64,000 bases of DNA, from positions 186,001-250,000 of the forward strand of contig CAZIKF010000001.1 of assembly GCA_964539825.1 (NCBI GenBank). The letters are read 5' to 3'. This stretch comes from CAZIKF01 sp964539825. Its GTDB lineage: Bacteria > Muiribacteriota > UBA6191. Of this stretch, positions 43,610 through 52,356 are shown piece after piece; within the stretch, counting starts at the first letter, position 1, and each line of letters opens with the position of its first letter. The notes beneath the pieces are model-generated. The model made no database searches. It was given only the letters and a program-made list of their open reading frames with translations, and had not been told where the DNA came from. The translations under genes and the position numbers were made by a program.

Positions 43610-44592
43610 CGAATTAAAGTTACCTCTTTCCTCCAGGGTACCATCAGCTCATAGAAAATCCTGGAGCCGTCCCGGGTCCAAAGAGAATCCCCCATGATCG
43701 GAACTATGAGGAAGTCCTCAAGGTGACCTATGGGAGCACCCGTTACTATGGTCAATTGGGTTCTCTGATGAAAGTCCTCCAAGAGCTCCTCTATAGTCAT
43801 ATCACCTGAATCTACAGGTGATGGCAGACATTGTGTAAAACCCCCGAAGATGATTCCTCTAAGCCGCTCAAAACCGGGAAGGAGGCTCAGGTGAGTGAGC
43901 ATTCGATCTACCCGGTAAGTGGGCTCATTTATCTCTTCAAGAAATAAGACCTTGCCCGACAGGTCTGGTAAGTAAGTCGTACCTGCAAGAGCGGTAAAGA
44001 CCGAGAGATTACCACCAACCATCGGGCCAGACAGGGTATCTGCACCAAGAATTTTCCCTTCAAAGCTGCCACTGCTGCGATCCTTTCTGGTGAGAAAGAA
44101 ATCCTCAAAACTTCTGTGTAAATATCCCCCCCTCTTAAGTTCCTGTGGATAGCAAAACATAGGACCATGAAAACAATGGATAGAGGTTCTCCAGGGCAAT
44201 ATATTTAAGAGGGTCGTAAGATCAGAAAATCCACAGAGAATTCCCTCCTGCTCCCTTTTCAATGAAATGGATTTCAATAACCGCAGCGATCCCCAGCCAC
44301 CCCTGGTACCCATGATGAATTTTCCAGTCTTCAGTAACTTCTCGAGTTCAGCGACTCTGCCGCTGTCATCCGCTGAAAACCCGTGATAATCACTACCTTC
44401 GAGACTGGAGGGAATCCACTGAACGAATTCTTTAAAGGAATGAATCCAGGAATGACCTGGTTTGGACGCGCTGGCTGGAGAGAACCCCAGAATTTCCAAT
44501 TTGGAGCGCTCAGGTAAAAAAGGGGGTTCCGCAATCATTGTGTCCAGTGTATATACTTCTAATCTATCTAGTATATGTTCACTTACAGCCAA
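43606..44592 (-). CDS. ldcA: LD-carboxypeptidase (peptidase family S66)
   Basis: Cytoplasmic murein-recycling serine peptidase that trims the D-Ala of released tetrapeptides. Catalytic elements are visible: the nucleophile serine in CGFSDLTTLL, the glutamate in LFLEEINEPTYRVDR, and the histidine in GAPIGHLEDF. The RGGWGSLRLL motif (usually RGGYG) lies before the serine. The 328-residue frame begins in a region overlapping the divergent hemE; an internal ATG at 44538 (MIAEPPFLPE) is the more likely start. It is translationally coupled to meaB, with no obvious functional link. Confidence 0.88.
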   Translation of the reverse strand: MAVSEHILDRLEVYTLDTMIAEPPFLPERSKLEILGFSPASASKPGHSWIHSFKEFVQWIPSSLEGSDYHGFSADDSGRVAELEKLLKTGKFIMGTRGGWGSLRLLKSISLKREQEGILCGFSDLTTLLNILPWRTSIHCFHGPMFCYPQELKRGGYLHRSFEDFFLTRKDRSSGSFEGKILGADTLSGPMVGGNLSVFTALAGTTYLPDLSGKVLFLEEINEPTYRVDRMLTHLSLLPGFERLRGIIFGGFTQCLPSPVDSGDMTIEELLEDFHQRTQLTIVTGAPIGHLEDFLIVPIMGDSLWTRDGSRIFYELMVPWRKEVTLIR

Positions 44593-44613
44593 TTTAAATC
44601 TGGAATCTCAATC

Positions 44614-45639
44614 ATGGAAAAACCCGTACTAAAAGCTCTTGCAGGTAAGTCTAAAAAATCTCCGGTATGGATGATGCGCCAGGCGGGACGGCATCTTCCC
44701 GAATATCGAGAGTTACGCAAGGAATATAGCTTTCTTCAACTTCTTCAAGCCCCGAAAGCAGCGGCTGAAGCAAGTTTACAACCACTGCGGCGCTATGATC
44801 TTGATGCCGTGATTGTCTTTAGCGACATTCTCGTTCCGCTCCAGGCCCTGGGCATGGATCTAGATTTTCGACCGGGACCTTATATTGCCAATCCCCTCCG
44901 TAACCTGGCGGAATTTCGCGCCCTACCTCCTGCTGATTTTCAGACAGCCGCCGGCTCACTGATGGAAGCACTGCAAATTCTTAGGCGAGAGCTCACCGAC
45001 ACTCCAAAGACGCTCCTTGGGTTTGCCGGAGCCCCATACACGCTTGCAACCTACGCCATAGAAGGGAAGTCATCCAAGCATTTTGAATTTGTGAAGGGTT
45101 GGCTCTACCAGGACCCTTCCGGATTCAGAGAAATCCTGGATAAGCTAGCCGACCTGACAATTGAGTATCTACTCCTTCAGGTTGAAGCCGGAGCCGAGGC
45201 CGTACAATTATTCGACACCTGGGCGGGTGAGTTGAGCCTGGAAACCTATCGAGAATCAATACTTCCCTCAACTGCAAAGATTTTCGAAGCCTTGAAAAAA
45301 AAGGAAATCCCCACGCTTCTTTATGCCAATGGAGCGTCGCATCTCATCGAGGCACAAATAGAATCAGGAGCAGATGCCATTTCTGTAGACTGGAGACGAG
45401 ATATCTCCTTTTACCTGGATAAAATCCCGACAACCATAGGCATTCAAGGAAATCTGGATCCCTCCCTACTCTTCGCTGCCCCTGAAAAGATCATCCAGGA
45501 GACCACCAAAATCCTTCAAGCCACCAAAGGCAGAGGAAACCACATTCTAAACCTGGGCCACGGCCTACACCCAACCACCCCAATAGAAGGAGTCCAGGCC
45601 TTCGTAGACACAGCCAAAAATTTCGAACCTGCGAATTAA
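44614..45639 (+). CDS. hemE: Uroporphyrinogen III decarboxylase
   Basis: Haem-pathway enzyme that decarboxylates uroporphyrinogen III to coproporphyrinogen III, 341 residues from the ATG at 44614 (MEKPVLKAL). The family N-terminal signature WMMRQAGRHLPEYR is intact, and so are VIVFSDILVP (catalytic Asp), GFAGAPYTLA, the LFDTWAGEL motif and the C-terminal NLGHGLHPTTP. An upstream ATG at 44575 would overlap the divergent LD-carboxypeptidase. No other haem gene is near; it supplies haem for the cytochromes encoded elsewhere in the window. Confidence 0.96.
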   Translation: MEKPVLKALAGKSKKSPVWMMRQAGRHLPEYRELRKEYSFLQLLQAPKAAAEASLQPLRRYDLDAVIVFSDILVPLQALGMDLDFRPGPYIANPLRNLAEFRALPPADFQTAAGSLMEALQILRRELTDTPKTLLGFAGAPYTLATYAIEGKSSKHFEFVKGWLYQDPSGFREILDKLADLTIEYLLLQVEAGAEAVQLFDTWAGELSLETYRESILPSTAKIFEALKKKEIPTLLYANGASHLIEAQIESGADAISVDWRRDISFYLDKIPTTIGIQGNLDPSLLFAAPEKIIQETTKILQATKGRGNHILNLGHGLHPTTPIEGVQAFVDTAKNFEPAN

Positions 45640-45650
45640 ACCGCAGTCGG

Positions 45651-48600
45651 CTATCTATCGAAGATTTCCAGTTTCCGCTCTATTCCTGTGCGCCTCGTGT
45701 CCGTAGGACTCATGATTTTTAAAACATTTTGGTATGCGGAGCGCAGATTCTTCATATCTCCAATTTCTTCGTATGCCTGAGAAAGTTTGAGACGGATTTC
45801 CACGTTATTAGGATTTCGGGCGATGAGACTCTTTAAAGCCTGTATTCCCTGCTGTAAATAATTATCCTTGTTGGGGATGGATATGGGCAGGATTCCATAA
45901 CGCACGAATGAAAAGGCAAGATCCATAAAGGCTGTATTGTTGTTCGGATCCTTTTTCACGATCGCCTGAAGCCTCGGGATTTTGATCTGCAGTGCCTGGC
46001 GAACCAATGAAGCGGCTTGCTGCTTATTCTTTGCCAAATCAGCGGCTTTCAAAAAGGACTTCTCCGCCTCCTCCTTTTTTTGCATCTGAAAGTACAAGGA
46101 GCCAATCCGAACCATTGTTTCCGGATTGGTGGGATTGAGCTTTTGGAGCTTTTGAAACATTTCCAAGGCTTTATCATATTCCTTGTCTGCCTGGTAGATC
46201 ATGGCCAGACCTAAAAAGGTGGTCGGCGTCTGCCCATCTTTAAGCCGAATTGCTCGCTCCAGCATAGAAAGAGCTTCCGGATGCTCACCCCGGGTAGCCT
46301 TCAAATAACCCAGGTTACTCAAAGACTGCGCGTAAATGGGGTTCAAATCAATGGCTCTTCGATAAAAGTCCTCTGATTTTTTTGCCAGAATCTGCCTGGT
46401 CTTCTGGTCTAGAGTTGAGCGTTGTGACTCTTTATAGAAACACAGCGCGATATTATGAAAATTGGCCGGGTCGGTAAAATTATGAGTCGCTTCCAGAAAC
46501 GAGGAAACCGCGATGAAATTGTTGGTTAGATTCTTATCCGTAAGGTCTTCATTGGAGCCAAGGGTTTCGCCTTCCTCAAGGGCATGGGGTCTCTTGTACA
46601 TCGTATGTAAATTCAGATTTCTCTTGATCGTACGAACGTTGTAGATATCTATATCATTCTTGGGAATTCTGGGGTTATCGTTTGAGTCCATGAGGGCTCG
46701 ACCAAAATCAAAGAGGAGCTCTCCGAGTGTGGAATCATGGGTTAACGCCTTTTGATACAGATCAAACGCTTTTTTCCACTGTTTTTGGGAAAATTGGTAA
46801 AAGCCCTGTCTCCAGTAATAATCGCGGTAATAGACATCGTTTAGATTTTTCCATGTCAAAACTGCTACTAAAACTCCTCCACAGACCAAAAGGCCTCTGA
46901 AAAAATTCCCTCTGATGGGAACCCTGCTAAGACGTACCCCGCAAAGAGTAAGAGCGAAGGCGGCCCAGCAGTAGAACGTGACCATGGAATACATGAGATG
47001 CAGGTCAAAAGTGACTACACAATGGGTGAGAGTGCCGATAGTTCCAGCCAAAAGCCCAATGATCGTCAGTACCTTCAGCGGGTTTTCATCAAATTCCTGA
47101 CGATAGATGCGCCGCAGACCCTCCAGAGTCCGGCGTACATAGAAATACCAGAAGAGCATCATCAGGCTCAATCCGATAAGACCGATCTCAGACATCCAGT
47201 GGATATACTCATTGTGGGCATAGATCGACTTATTGGTATCCCACAGAAATTTTCCTGATACCTCGGTATCAAGAAAGAGCTTCACCTGGTAGATCATGTA
47301 ATGGATTCCAAAGGTTCCAATACCTTTCCCAACCATCAGAGAAAGAAGATCATCTGTAATGATCCGTAAAGTAGTGGAATAGATCAGGGTTCTCTGGTGA
47401 GCTGAGCCTCGCCAGTCAGAAGTCTGGGTAATTCGAAAGAGAGTACTGCGGTGGGATTTGATGGTATCGGATCGAGATGGTGATGTAACGACCTTATAGC
47501 TTCCTAAGAACATCATTACCGAAATGATTCCTATGAGTAGAGCCGGCACCAGATGGCGAAAGAAGGCTAAAAACGAGAGGAATGCCAGGCAGGAGATCAC
47601 GATAGCGGCGGTAAAAAGCCCCTTATTTTCTGTTACAAACATCAGTCCCAGAATTACGACCACCAACCCTACGCTGCCGAGAATGGTCAGGCCGGTTATC
47701 TTTTTGCGATCCTGGTTTGCTAATAAAATTGAACACAGCACAAGGAAACAAAGACTCACCACCATCCCCAACAGAGCACCTCGCGTCTGGGTCAGCAAAA
47801 CAGCGTTAATCATCAATATGAGACTGGTACTATAAAATGCGGAAATCAGGACATCCCAGATTAATTGAGCCTTTGAAACACCTCCTGTTCGAAGATCTTC
47901 ATATACCAGGGTCTTAAGTTTGAGTAACAGACGGATGAGCACCAGGGGAATGATGAGAACCAGGTAACCACTAAAATAGTTTCTATGCCCCATGAAGGCA
48001 TAAATCTTAAAGTGCTCTTCAGGCTTTTGAGGTAATAAGATTCCCTGAAAGAACTTGTTAGCTTTAACAAAGGGCAGAGGCAGAATAGCAGACATGGCAG
48101 ATTCGCCTGCTGGAACGGCAATTTCACCCAGAAAAGTGTCCATGACCACTGGACGACTTTGTATTCTGAAATATTTATCATCAAAGTCGTAATACTGGGC
48201 CAAGCCGTAAAGGGTCACTAAAAACGCAGCGAGAATCGTAACCGAAATCAGGTTATGAATGACCCTCTCTGAGCGAATTGAGGTTAGAACTATCGTAAAG
48301 AGTAAAAAGCAGCCTAACTGGGGAGAAATTTCGCGCATGGAAAGATTGGCTGAAATCGACCAGGAAATGGAGAGGAGCATGAAGATGATTGTTGCCAGAA
48401 ACCAATAGAAAGCGCGGCAGCGAGGGATAAGTAGAACCCCGCGAATTGCGAGGGCAGCTACCCAGGCAACAAGAGCCGCCATCAAGAATTTACCGAAAAG
48501 AATCTCTTTTGCCGTGTTAAATACGTGCTTGAGGTCAATATCGATATGCAGGGGCATAAAGAAGAGAATCAGCCCCACAAAAATGTAAATTGCAGCGCGC

Positions 48601-48656
48601 GGCAAAGCGGAGAGAATAGACAGATTTTCGCTATGAGCGGAGGTTTTTGGACTCAT
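45651..48656 (-). CDS. O-antigen ligase/polymerase-like membrane protein fused to TPR domain
   Basis: A 1,001-residue protein. The N-terminal ~600 residues contain about 13-15 hydrophobic helices and the Wzy/WaaL signature region: TRGALLGMVVS, then AHNEYIHWMSEIGLIG near residue 479. Residues about 640-1000 are tetratricopeptide repeats (ALTHDSTLGELLFDFGRAL, LNPIYAQSLSNLGYLKATRGEH, LNPTNPETMVRIGSLYFQMQ). Proteins of this design join or polymerise glycan on a lipid carrier, or modify surface proteins; the sequence does not say which. No other polysaccharide gene adjoins it. It lies 54 bp after clpX on the same strand. Confidence 0.83.
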   Translation of the reverse strand: MSPKTSAHSENLSILSALPRAAIYIFVGLILFFMPLHIDIDLKHVFNTAKEILFGKFLMAALVAWVAALAIRGVLLIPRCRAFYWFLATIIFMLLSISWSISANLSMREISPQLGCFLLFTIVLTSIRSERVIHNLISVTILAAFLVTLYGLAQYYDFDDKYFRIQSRPVVMDTFLGEIAVPAGESAMSAILPLPFVKANKFFQGILLPQKPEEHFKIYAFMGHRNYFSGYLVLIIPLVLIRLLLKLKTLVYEDLRTGGVSKAQLIWDVLISAFYSTSLILMINAVLLTQTRGALLGMVVSLCFLVLCSILLANQDRKKITGLTILGSVGLVVVILGLMFVTENKGLFTAAIVISCLAFLSFLAFFRHLVPALLIGIISVMMFLGSYKVVTSPSRSDTIKSHRSTLFRITQTSDWRGSAHQRTLIYSTTLRIITDDLLSLMVGKGIGTFGIHYMIYQVKLFLDTEVSGKFLWDTNKSIYAHNEYIHWMSEIGLIGLSLMMLFWYFYVRRTLEGLRRIYRQEFDENPLKVLTIIGLLAGTIGTLTHCVVTFDLHLMYSMVTFYCWAAFALTLCGVRLSRVPIRGNFFRGLLVCGGVLVAVLTWKNLNDVYYRDYYWRQGFYQFSQKQWKKAFDLYQKALTHDSTLGELLFDFGRALMDSNDNPRIPKNDIDIYNVRTIKRNLNLHTMYKRPHALEEGETLGSNEDLTDKNLTNNFIAVSSFLEATHNFTDPANFHNIALCFYKESQRSTLDQKTRQILAKKSEDFYRRAIDLNPIYAQSLSNLGYLKATRGEHPEALSMLERAIRLKDGQTPTTFLGLAMIYQADKEYDKALEMFQKLQKLNPTNPETMVRIGSLYFQMQKKEEAEKSFLKAADLAKNKQQAASLVRQALQIKIPRLQAIVKKDPNNNTAFMDLAFSFVRYGILPISIPNKDNYLQQGIQALKSLIARNPNNVEIRLKLSQAYEEIGDMKNLRSAYQNVLKIMSPTDTRRTGIERKLEIFDR

Positions 48657-48710
48657 GACCTGAGAGGTGAAAACAGGCCGACAGTATAACCCGAGTAGGG
48701 CTAGAATTCA

Positions 48711-49958
48711 CTAGGCGATTTTCTTAAGATCCATCAACTCACCTATCTTCTCAATACCCAGGACCATCTCCTCGGTGATTGTGAAGTCTTTCTTAAGTTT
48801 CACGAGATTAGGGAGTTCATACATCAAATCTAACATCAAGCGTTCCATCACCGAGCGAAGGGCCCTGGCGCCTGTCTTTTCCTCGTTAGCCCTGTGACCT
48901 ATCGCCTCCAAAGCCTTTTCAGTGAAGTGAAGCCTGGCACCCTCTAACTCAAACAATTTCTGGTATTGTTTCACCAGAGCATTCTTGGGCTCCGTCAATA
49001 TGGAGACCAGGGCAGGTATATCTAGCGGCTCCAAAACACAAACAACAGGTAGACGGCCTATAAATTCCGGAATAATTCCAAATTTGATCAGATCCGCTGT
49101 GGTTACATCCTTAACGATATTTCGATTATCAAAAGACTGACGACTTGAAATTTTAGCCCCAAAACCGAGGTTGGAAGAATTCACCCTTTCCTCAATAACC
49201 TTTTCCAGTCCGTCAAAGGCACCGCCGCAAATGAACAAAATATTAGTGGTATCGATCTGGATTAACTCTTGGTGCGGATGCTTTCTGCCTCCCTTGGGAG
49301 GAATATTCGCTACAGTTCCTTCAATGATCTTCAGCAGAGACTGTTGTACACCTTCTCCAGACACATCTCGAGTTATGGAAGTATTTTCACCTTTTCTGGC
49401 AATCTTATCTATCTCATCTACATAGACTATGCCTTGTTCCGCCTTCTGAATATTAAAATCTGCATCGTGGATCAGCTTGAGCAAAATCGATTCTACATCT
49501 TCACCCACGTATCCCGCTTCGGTAAGAGACGTGGCATCGGCGATACTGAAGGGCACATCGAGAATCTTCGCAAGGGTTTTCGCCAATAGGGTTTTCCCGG
49601 AACCAGTTGGACCCAGCAGAAGAATATTCGACTTCTGAATTTCAATCTCTTCGCTGATTCTGGAATTGATCCTCTTAAAATGATTATAAACCGCAACTGA
49701 GATCGTTTTTTTAGTGCTTGGCTGACCCACAAGGTACCGATCTAGCTCAGTGAAGATATCGTGAGGCTTAAGAACCTGGCTCTTACCCGCCCCTTTTTCT
49801 TCTTCAAGCTCTTCAACGATGATCTCATTGCAAAGCTCAATACAGGCATCGCAGATGTAGACTTCAGGTCCTGCGATCAGTTTTTTTACTTGTTCCTGAC
49901 CTTTGCCGCAAAAAGAGCAGCGATAATTGTCTCCATCTTTGGTATTGAACATACTCAT
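48711..49958 (-). CDS. clpX: ATP-dependent Clp protease ATP-binding subunit ClpX
   Basis: AAA+ unfoldase that feeds tagged proteins to ClpP, 415 residues. The N-terminal zinc-binding domain has C14, C17, C36 and C39. Walker A LLGPTGSGKT lies near residue 115, pore loop GYVGED, Walker B VYVDEIDKI and sensor-2 GARALR are all present. The ClpP-docking loop reads LGF in NSSNLGFGA. The order on the minus strand is tig-clpP-clpX, the classical arrangement, with 10 bp between clpP and clpX. Confidence 0.98.
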   Translation of the reverse strand: MSMFNTKDGDNYRCSFCGKGQEQVKKLIAGPEVYICDACIELCNEIIVEELEEEKGAGKSQVLKPHDIFTELDRYLVGQPSTKKTISVAVYNHFKRINSRISEEIEIQKSNILLLGPTGSGKTLLAKTLAKILDVPFSIADATSLTEAGYVGEDVESILLKLIHDADFNIQKAEQGIVYVDEIDKIARKGENTSITRDVSGEGVQQSLLKIIEGTVANIPPKGGRKHPHQELIQIDTTNILFICGGAFDGLEKVIEERVNSSNLGFGAKISSRQSFDNRNIVKDVTTADLIKFGIIPEFIGRLPVVCVLEPLDIPALVSILTEPKNALVKQYQKLFELEGARLHFTEKALEAIGHRANEEKTGARALRSVMERLMLDLMYELPNLVKLKKDFTITEEMVLGIEKIGELMDLKKIA

Positions 49959-49968
49959 GACAATATCC

Positions 49969-50556
49969 TCACTCTTCGTGTCTCTCCATTACGCGATCGA
50001 TTATCCCGTAATCCAGGGCCTCATGCGCCGTCATGTAATAATCCCTATCGGAATCCTGGGATACTTTTTCGATAGGTTGACCGGTAAATTGCGACATCAT
50101 TTCATTCATGAGCCCTTTTATCCTCAGGATCTCAGTTGCCCTTATTTCAATATCGGACGCCTGCCCGGCAGCACCGCCAAGAGGCTGATGGATCATTACA
50201 GACGAGTGAGGAAGGGCGTATCTCTTACCCTTCTCACCTCCAGCGAGGATGGTGGCAGCCATACTGGTGGCCTGCCCGAGACAAATGGTAGCCACCTCAG
50301 GTTTTACGTACCTCATAGTGTCTAGTATTGCCAACCCCGCGCTCACAGAGCCTCCAGGTGAATTAATATAGAACTGAATGTCTTTGTCGCAATCTTCCGC
50401 TTCCAGAAAAAGCAACTGCGCGATGATGATATTCGCTACTTCGTCATAAATCGTACTTCCTAAAAAAACAATTCGGTCTTTTAGGAGTCTGGAATAAAGA
50501 TCATAGGAGCGCTCTCCACGGCTCGTACTCTCAACAACCATTGGAATCAATGCCAC
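49969..50556 (-). CDS. clpP: ATP-dependent Clp protease proteolytic subunit
   Basis: Serine peptidase that forms the tetradecameric chamber, 195 residues. The catalytic triad is S98 (in QATSMAA), H123 (VMIHQP) and D172 (DSDRDYY). The start codon is GTG at 50556, behind AAAGGAG five bases upstream. The tail EIEVRATEIL-like segment after IHQPLGG, and the propeptide-less N-terminus (MALIPMVVE), fit the short active form. It lies between tig (115 bp upstream) and clpX (10 bp downstream). Confidence 0.98.
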   Translation of the reverse strand: MALIPMVVESTSRGERSYDLYSRLLKDRIVFLGSTIYDEVANIIIAQLLFLEAEDCDKDIQFYINSPGGSVSAGLAILDTMRYVKPEVATICLGQATSMAATILAGGEKGKRYALPHSSVMIHQPLGGAAGQASDIEIRATEILRIKGLMNEMMSQFTGQPIEKVSQDSDRDYYMTAHEALDYGIIDRVMERHEE

Positions 50557-50671
50557 TGGGTCTCCTTTGCTTTTCTATGCTTTCGCACTTTTTTAATTCC
50601 ATCCCGGTACTCTATTAGTTTACACATTGACTCGATGGGATGCACAGATAAGGTGTAGAAAGATTCTCGAC

Positions 50672-52033
50672 CTACCCTTCGTTCTCCAATTCCTTTGGGG
50701 CTTCTTCAGGCGAATAATGGTTAACAAGAAACTCCAAACCCTTTTCTTGAAGAATCTCAGCTCGGATTAAGGGTCTTCGGCCCAGGCTCTCCACATATTC
50801 CAGAATTTCCTGGAAGGGCTTGCGAAGATAATGGGCAGTCATGGAAACCCTGGCTGCGATCTCTCGCTCCTCCACATCAAAACCCTCCTGCTTTGCTAAA
50901 TCTGCCAAAGCAAAGCTCAATTTTAAGGCTTTGACTGAATCAATATTCATCTCTTCTTTCAGCTCGTCTTCAGATTTCCCTTCGGCCTTGAGATGATCCT
51001 CAAATGAAGTCTGCTTTTTGGATAACTCATATTTCAAGTCTTCTAATTTTGAGTCGGTAAGCTCCCGCGTTAACTCTTCAGGAACTTCACAATCGATCAC
51101 TGCCTGCAATGACTCCTGGATCTTCTCTTTAATTTTTTCTTGTGCTGCCTGTTTGTTCTTACTTTCCAATTCATCGCCAATGCTCTTCTTTAATTCAACC
51201 ATGGTTTTGAAGGGACCAAATTTTGACGCGAATTCATCATCAAATTTCTGCGCCTCAATCTTATGATGACCAAGAACTTTAACTTCCAACTGGGCTGTCT
51301 TTCCAGCCACAACCTTGTTGTCAAAATCCTCCGCAAAAGAGTACTCGAGATTGACTCGATCCAGTTTTTTACTTCCAAGAATATTCTTATCAAAATCTGG
51401 ATACAGCTCCTCGTTACCCATGACCAATTCGATATTGTAATGGCGCAAAAACCTACAGTCTGCCCCATCTACCTTCCCTTTAACTAAGAGATTCACGCTA
51501 TCGCCCGCTGCAATGACCGCGCCCTCATCAGCTTCCTTCTTTTCACTATTCTTGGAAGCCAGCTGATTTAGAAAATCATCAATATCATTTTCTGAAGCGG
51601 AATCGGCCATTACCTGTTCAATTTTCAGTGACTTGTAATCTCCAAGGCTAAATTCAGGGGCCACAGAAAAAAGCGCTTCGAACTCAAACTTGTCATTTCC
51701 GATTTCCACATTTTCATACTTTACTTCGGAAATAGGATCCAGGCTGACTTGCTTAAGAGCGTCATAATACGCACGCGGCAATAGCTGTGAACGGACATAT
51801 TCGTGGAATTGATCCGCTCCCACCTGTCTCTTCACCAATGCCAGGGGGGTCTTATCTCGGCGAAATCCGGGAATTTTGACAAACTTTAAGACTTCTTTCT
51901 GAACCGATTTAAAGGCCCCATGAACCATAGACTTGGGAATCTTGACCTCGAGTCTTATCTTTGAGCCCGCAAGCTCAGTTTGCTCAATTTCAAAATCCCT
52001 TTCTTCTTTTACAATCTTCTTTTTCGTAGCCAT
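50672..52033 (-). CDS. tig: Trigger factor (ribosome-associated chaperone)
   Basis: Ribosome-bound chaperone with peptidyl-prolyl isomerase activity, 453 residues. The N-terminal ribosome-binding loop is GFRRDKTP (usually GFRKGKxP) near residue 55. The FKBP-like PPIase domain covers about residues 150-245 and is divergent. The C-terminal helical chaperone region follows and ends in an acidic tail. A Shine-Dalgarno GGAGGA lies just before the ATG. The tRNA-Leu gene sits 44 bp upstream on the same strand and probably shares its promoter. Confidence 0.93.
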   Translation of the reverse strand: MATKKKIVKEERDFEIEQTELAGSKIRLEVKIPKSMVHGAFKSVQKEVLKFVKIPGFRRDKTPLALVKRQVGADQFHEYVRSQLLPRAYYDALKQVSLDPISEVKYENVEIGNDKFEFEALFSVAPEFSLGDYKSLKIEQVMADSASENDIDDFLNQLASKNSEKKEADEGAVIAAGDSVNLLVKGKVDGADCRFLRHYNIELVMGNEELYPDFDKNILGSKKLDRVNLEYSFAEDFDNKVVAGKTAQLEVKVLGHHKIEAQKFDDEFASKFGPFKTMVELKKSIGDELESKNKQAAQEKIKEKIQESLQAVIDCEVPEELTRELTDSKLEDLKYELSKKQTSFEDHLKAEGKSEDELKEEMNIDSVKALKLSFALADLAKQEGFDVEEREIAARVSMTAHYLRKPFQEILEYVESLGRRPLIRAEILQEKGLEFLVNHYSPEEAPKELENEG

Positions 52034-52077
52034 CTTTAAATCCTCCCTTCCGGGGATTCATGCAGGTTAACTGGGAA

Positions 52078-52159
52078 TGCGAAAGGAGAGACTCGAACTC
52101 TCACACCCTAAGGCACAAGATCCTAAATCTTGCGTGTCTACCAATTCCACCACTTTCGC
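52078..52159 (-). tRNA. tRNA-Leu (anticodon UAG)
   Basis: An 82-nt class II tRNA. Acceptor stem GCGAAAG pairs with CTTTCGC, with discriminator A. The anticodon arm CAAGA-TTTAGGA-TCTTG gives anticodon UAG (reads CUA and other CUN codons). A long variable arm follows, as expected for leucine. The T-arm contains GTTCGAGTC. The 3' CCA is not encoded. It lies immediately upstream of tig. Confidence 0.96.
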
Positions 52160-52173
52160 GAAAATAGCCCCCT

Positions 52174-52201
52174 AGTTTATCTAAAACTGGAAGAAAGTCA
52201 A
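52174..52201 (-). promoter_or_regulatory. Sigma70-type promoter for tRNA-Leu and probably tig
   Basis: On the minus strand a -35 box TTGACT (52196-52201) is separated by 16 bp from a -10 box TAAACT (52174-52179). Transcription would start about 7-8 bases before the tRNA 5' end. The spacing is one short of the optimum. Confidence 0.6.
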
Positions 52202-52356
52202 GGTTTCAAGGGGGTTGAGGCAGGGCGATTGCATCTAAATTTATGTAATTCCAAGTACCCCGAGCCTAAAGTTTTGACCCCATCGAGCTTTGACTCTTTT
52301 GTTCTTCGCTCCAACTTTTACGGTTTTCTCTTGCTTCAGAAGGTTTAGAGCCATTC
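52202..52356. other. Short noncoding stretch upstream of tRNA-Leu
   Basis: Between the tRNA-Leu promoter and the stop of the TPR protein gene. No gene or clear hairpin with a T-tract is visible. Confidence 0.45.
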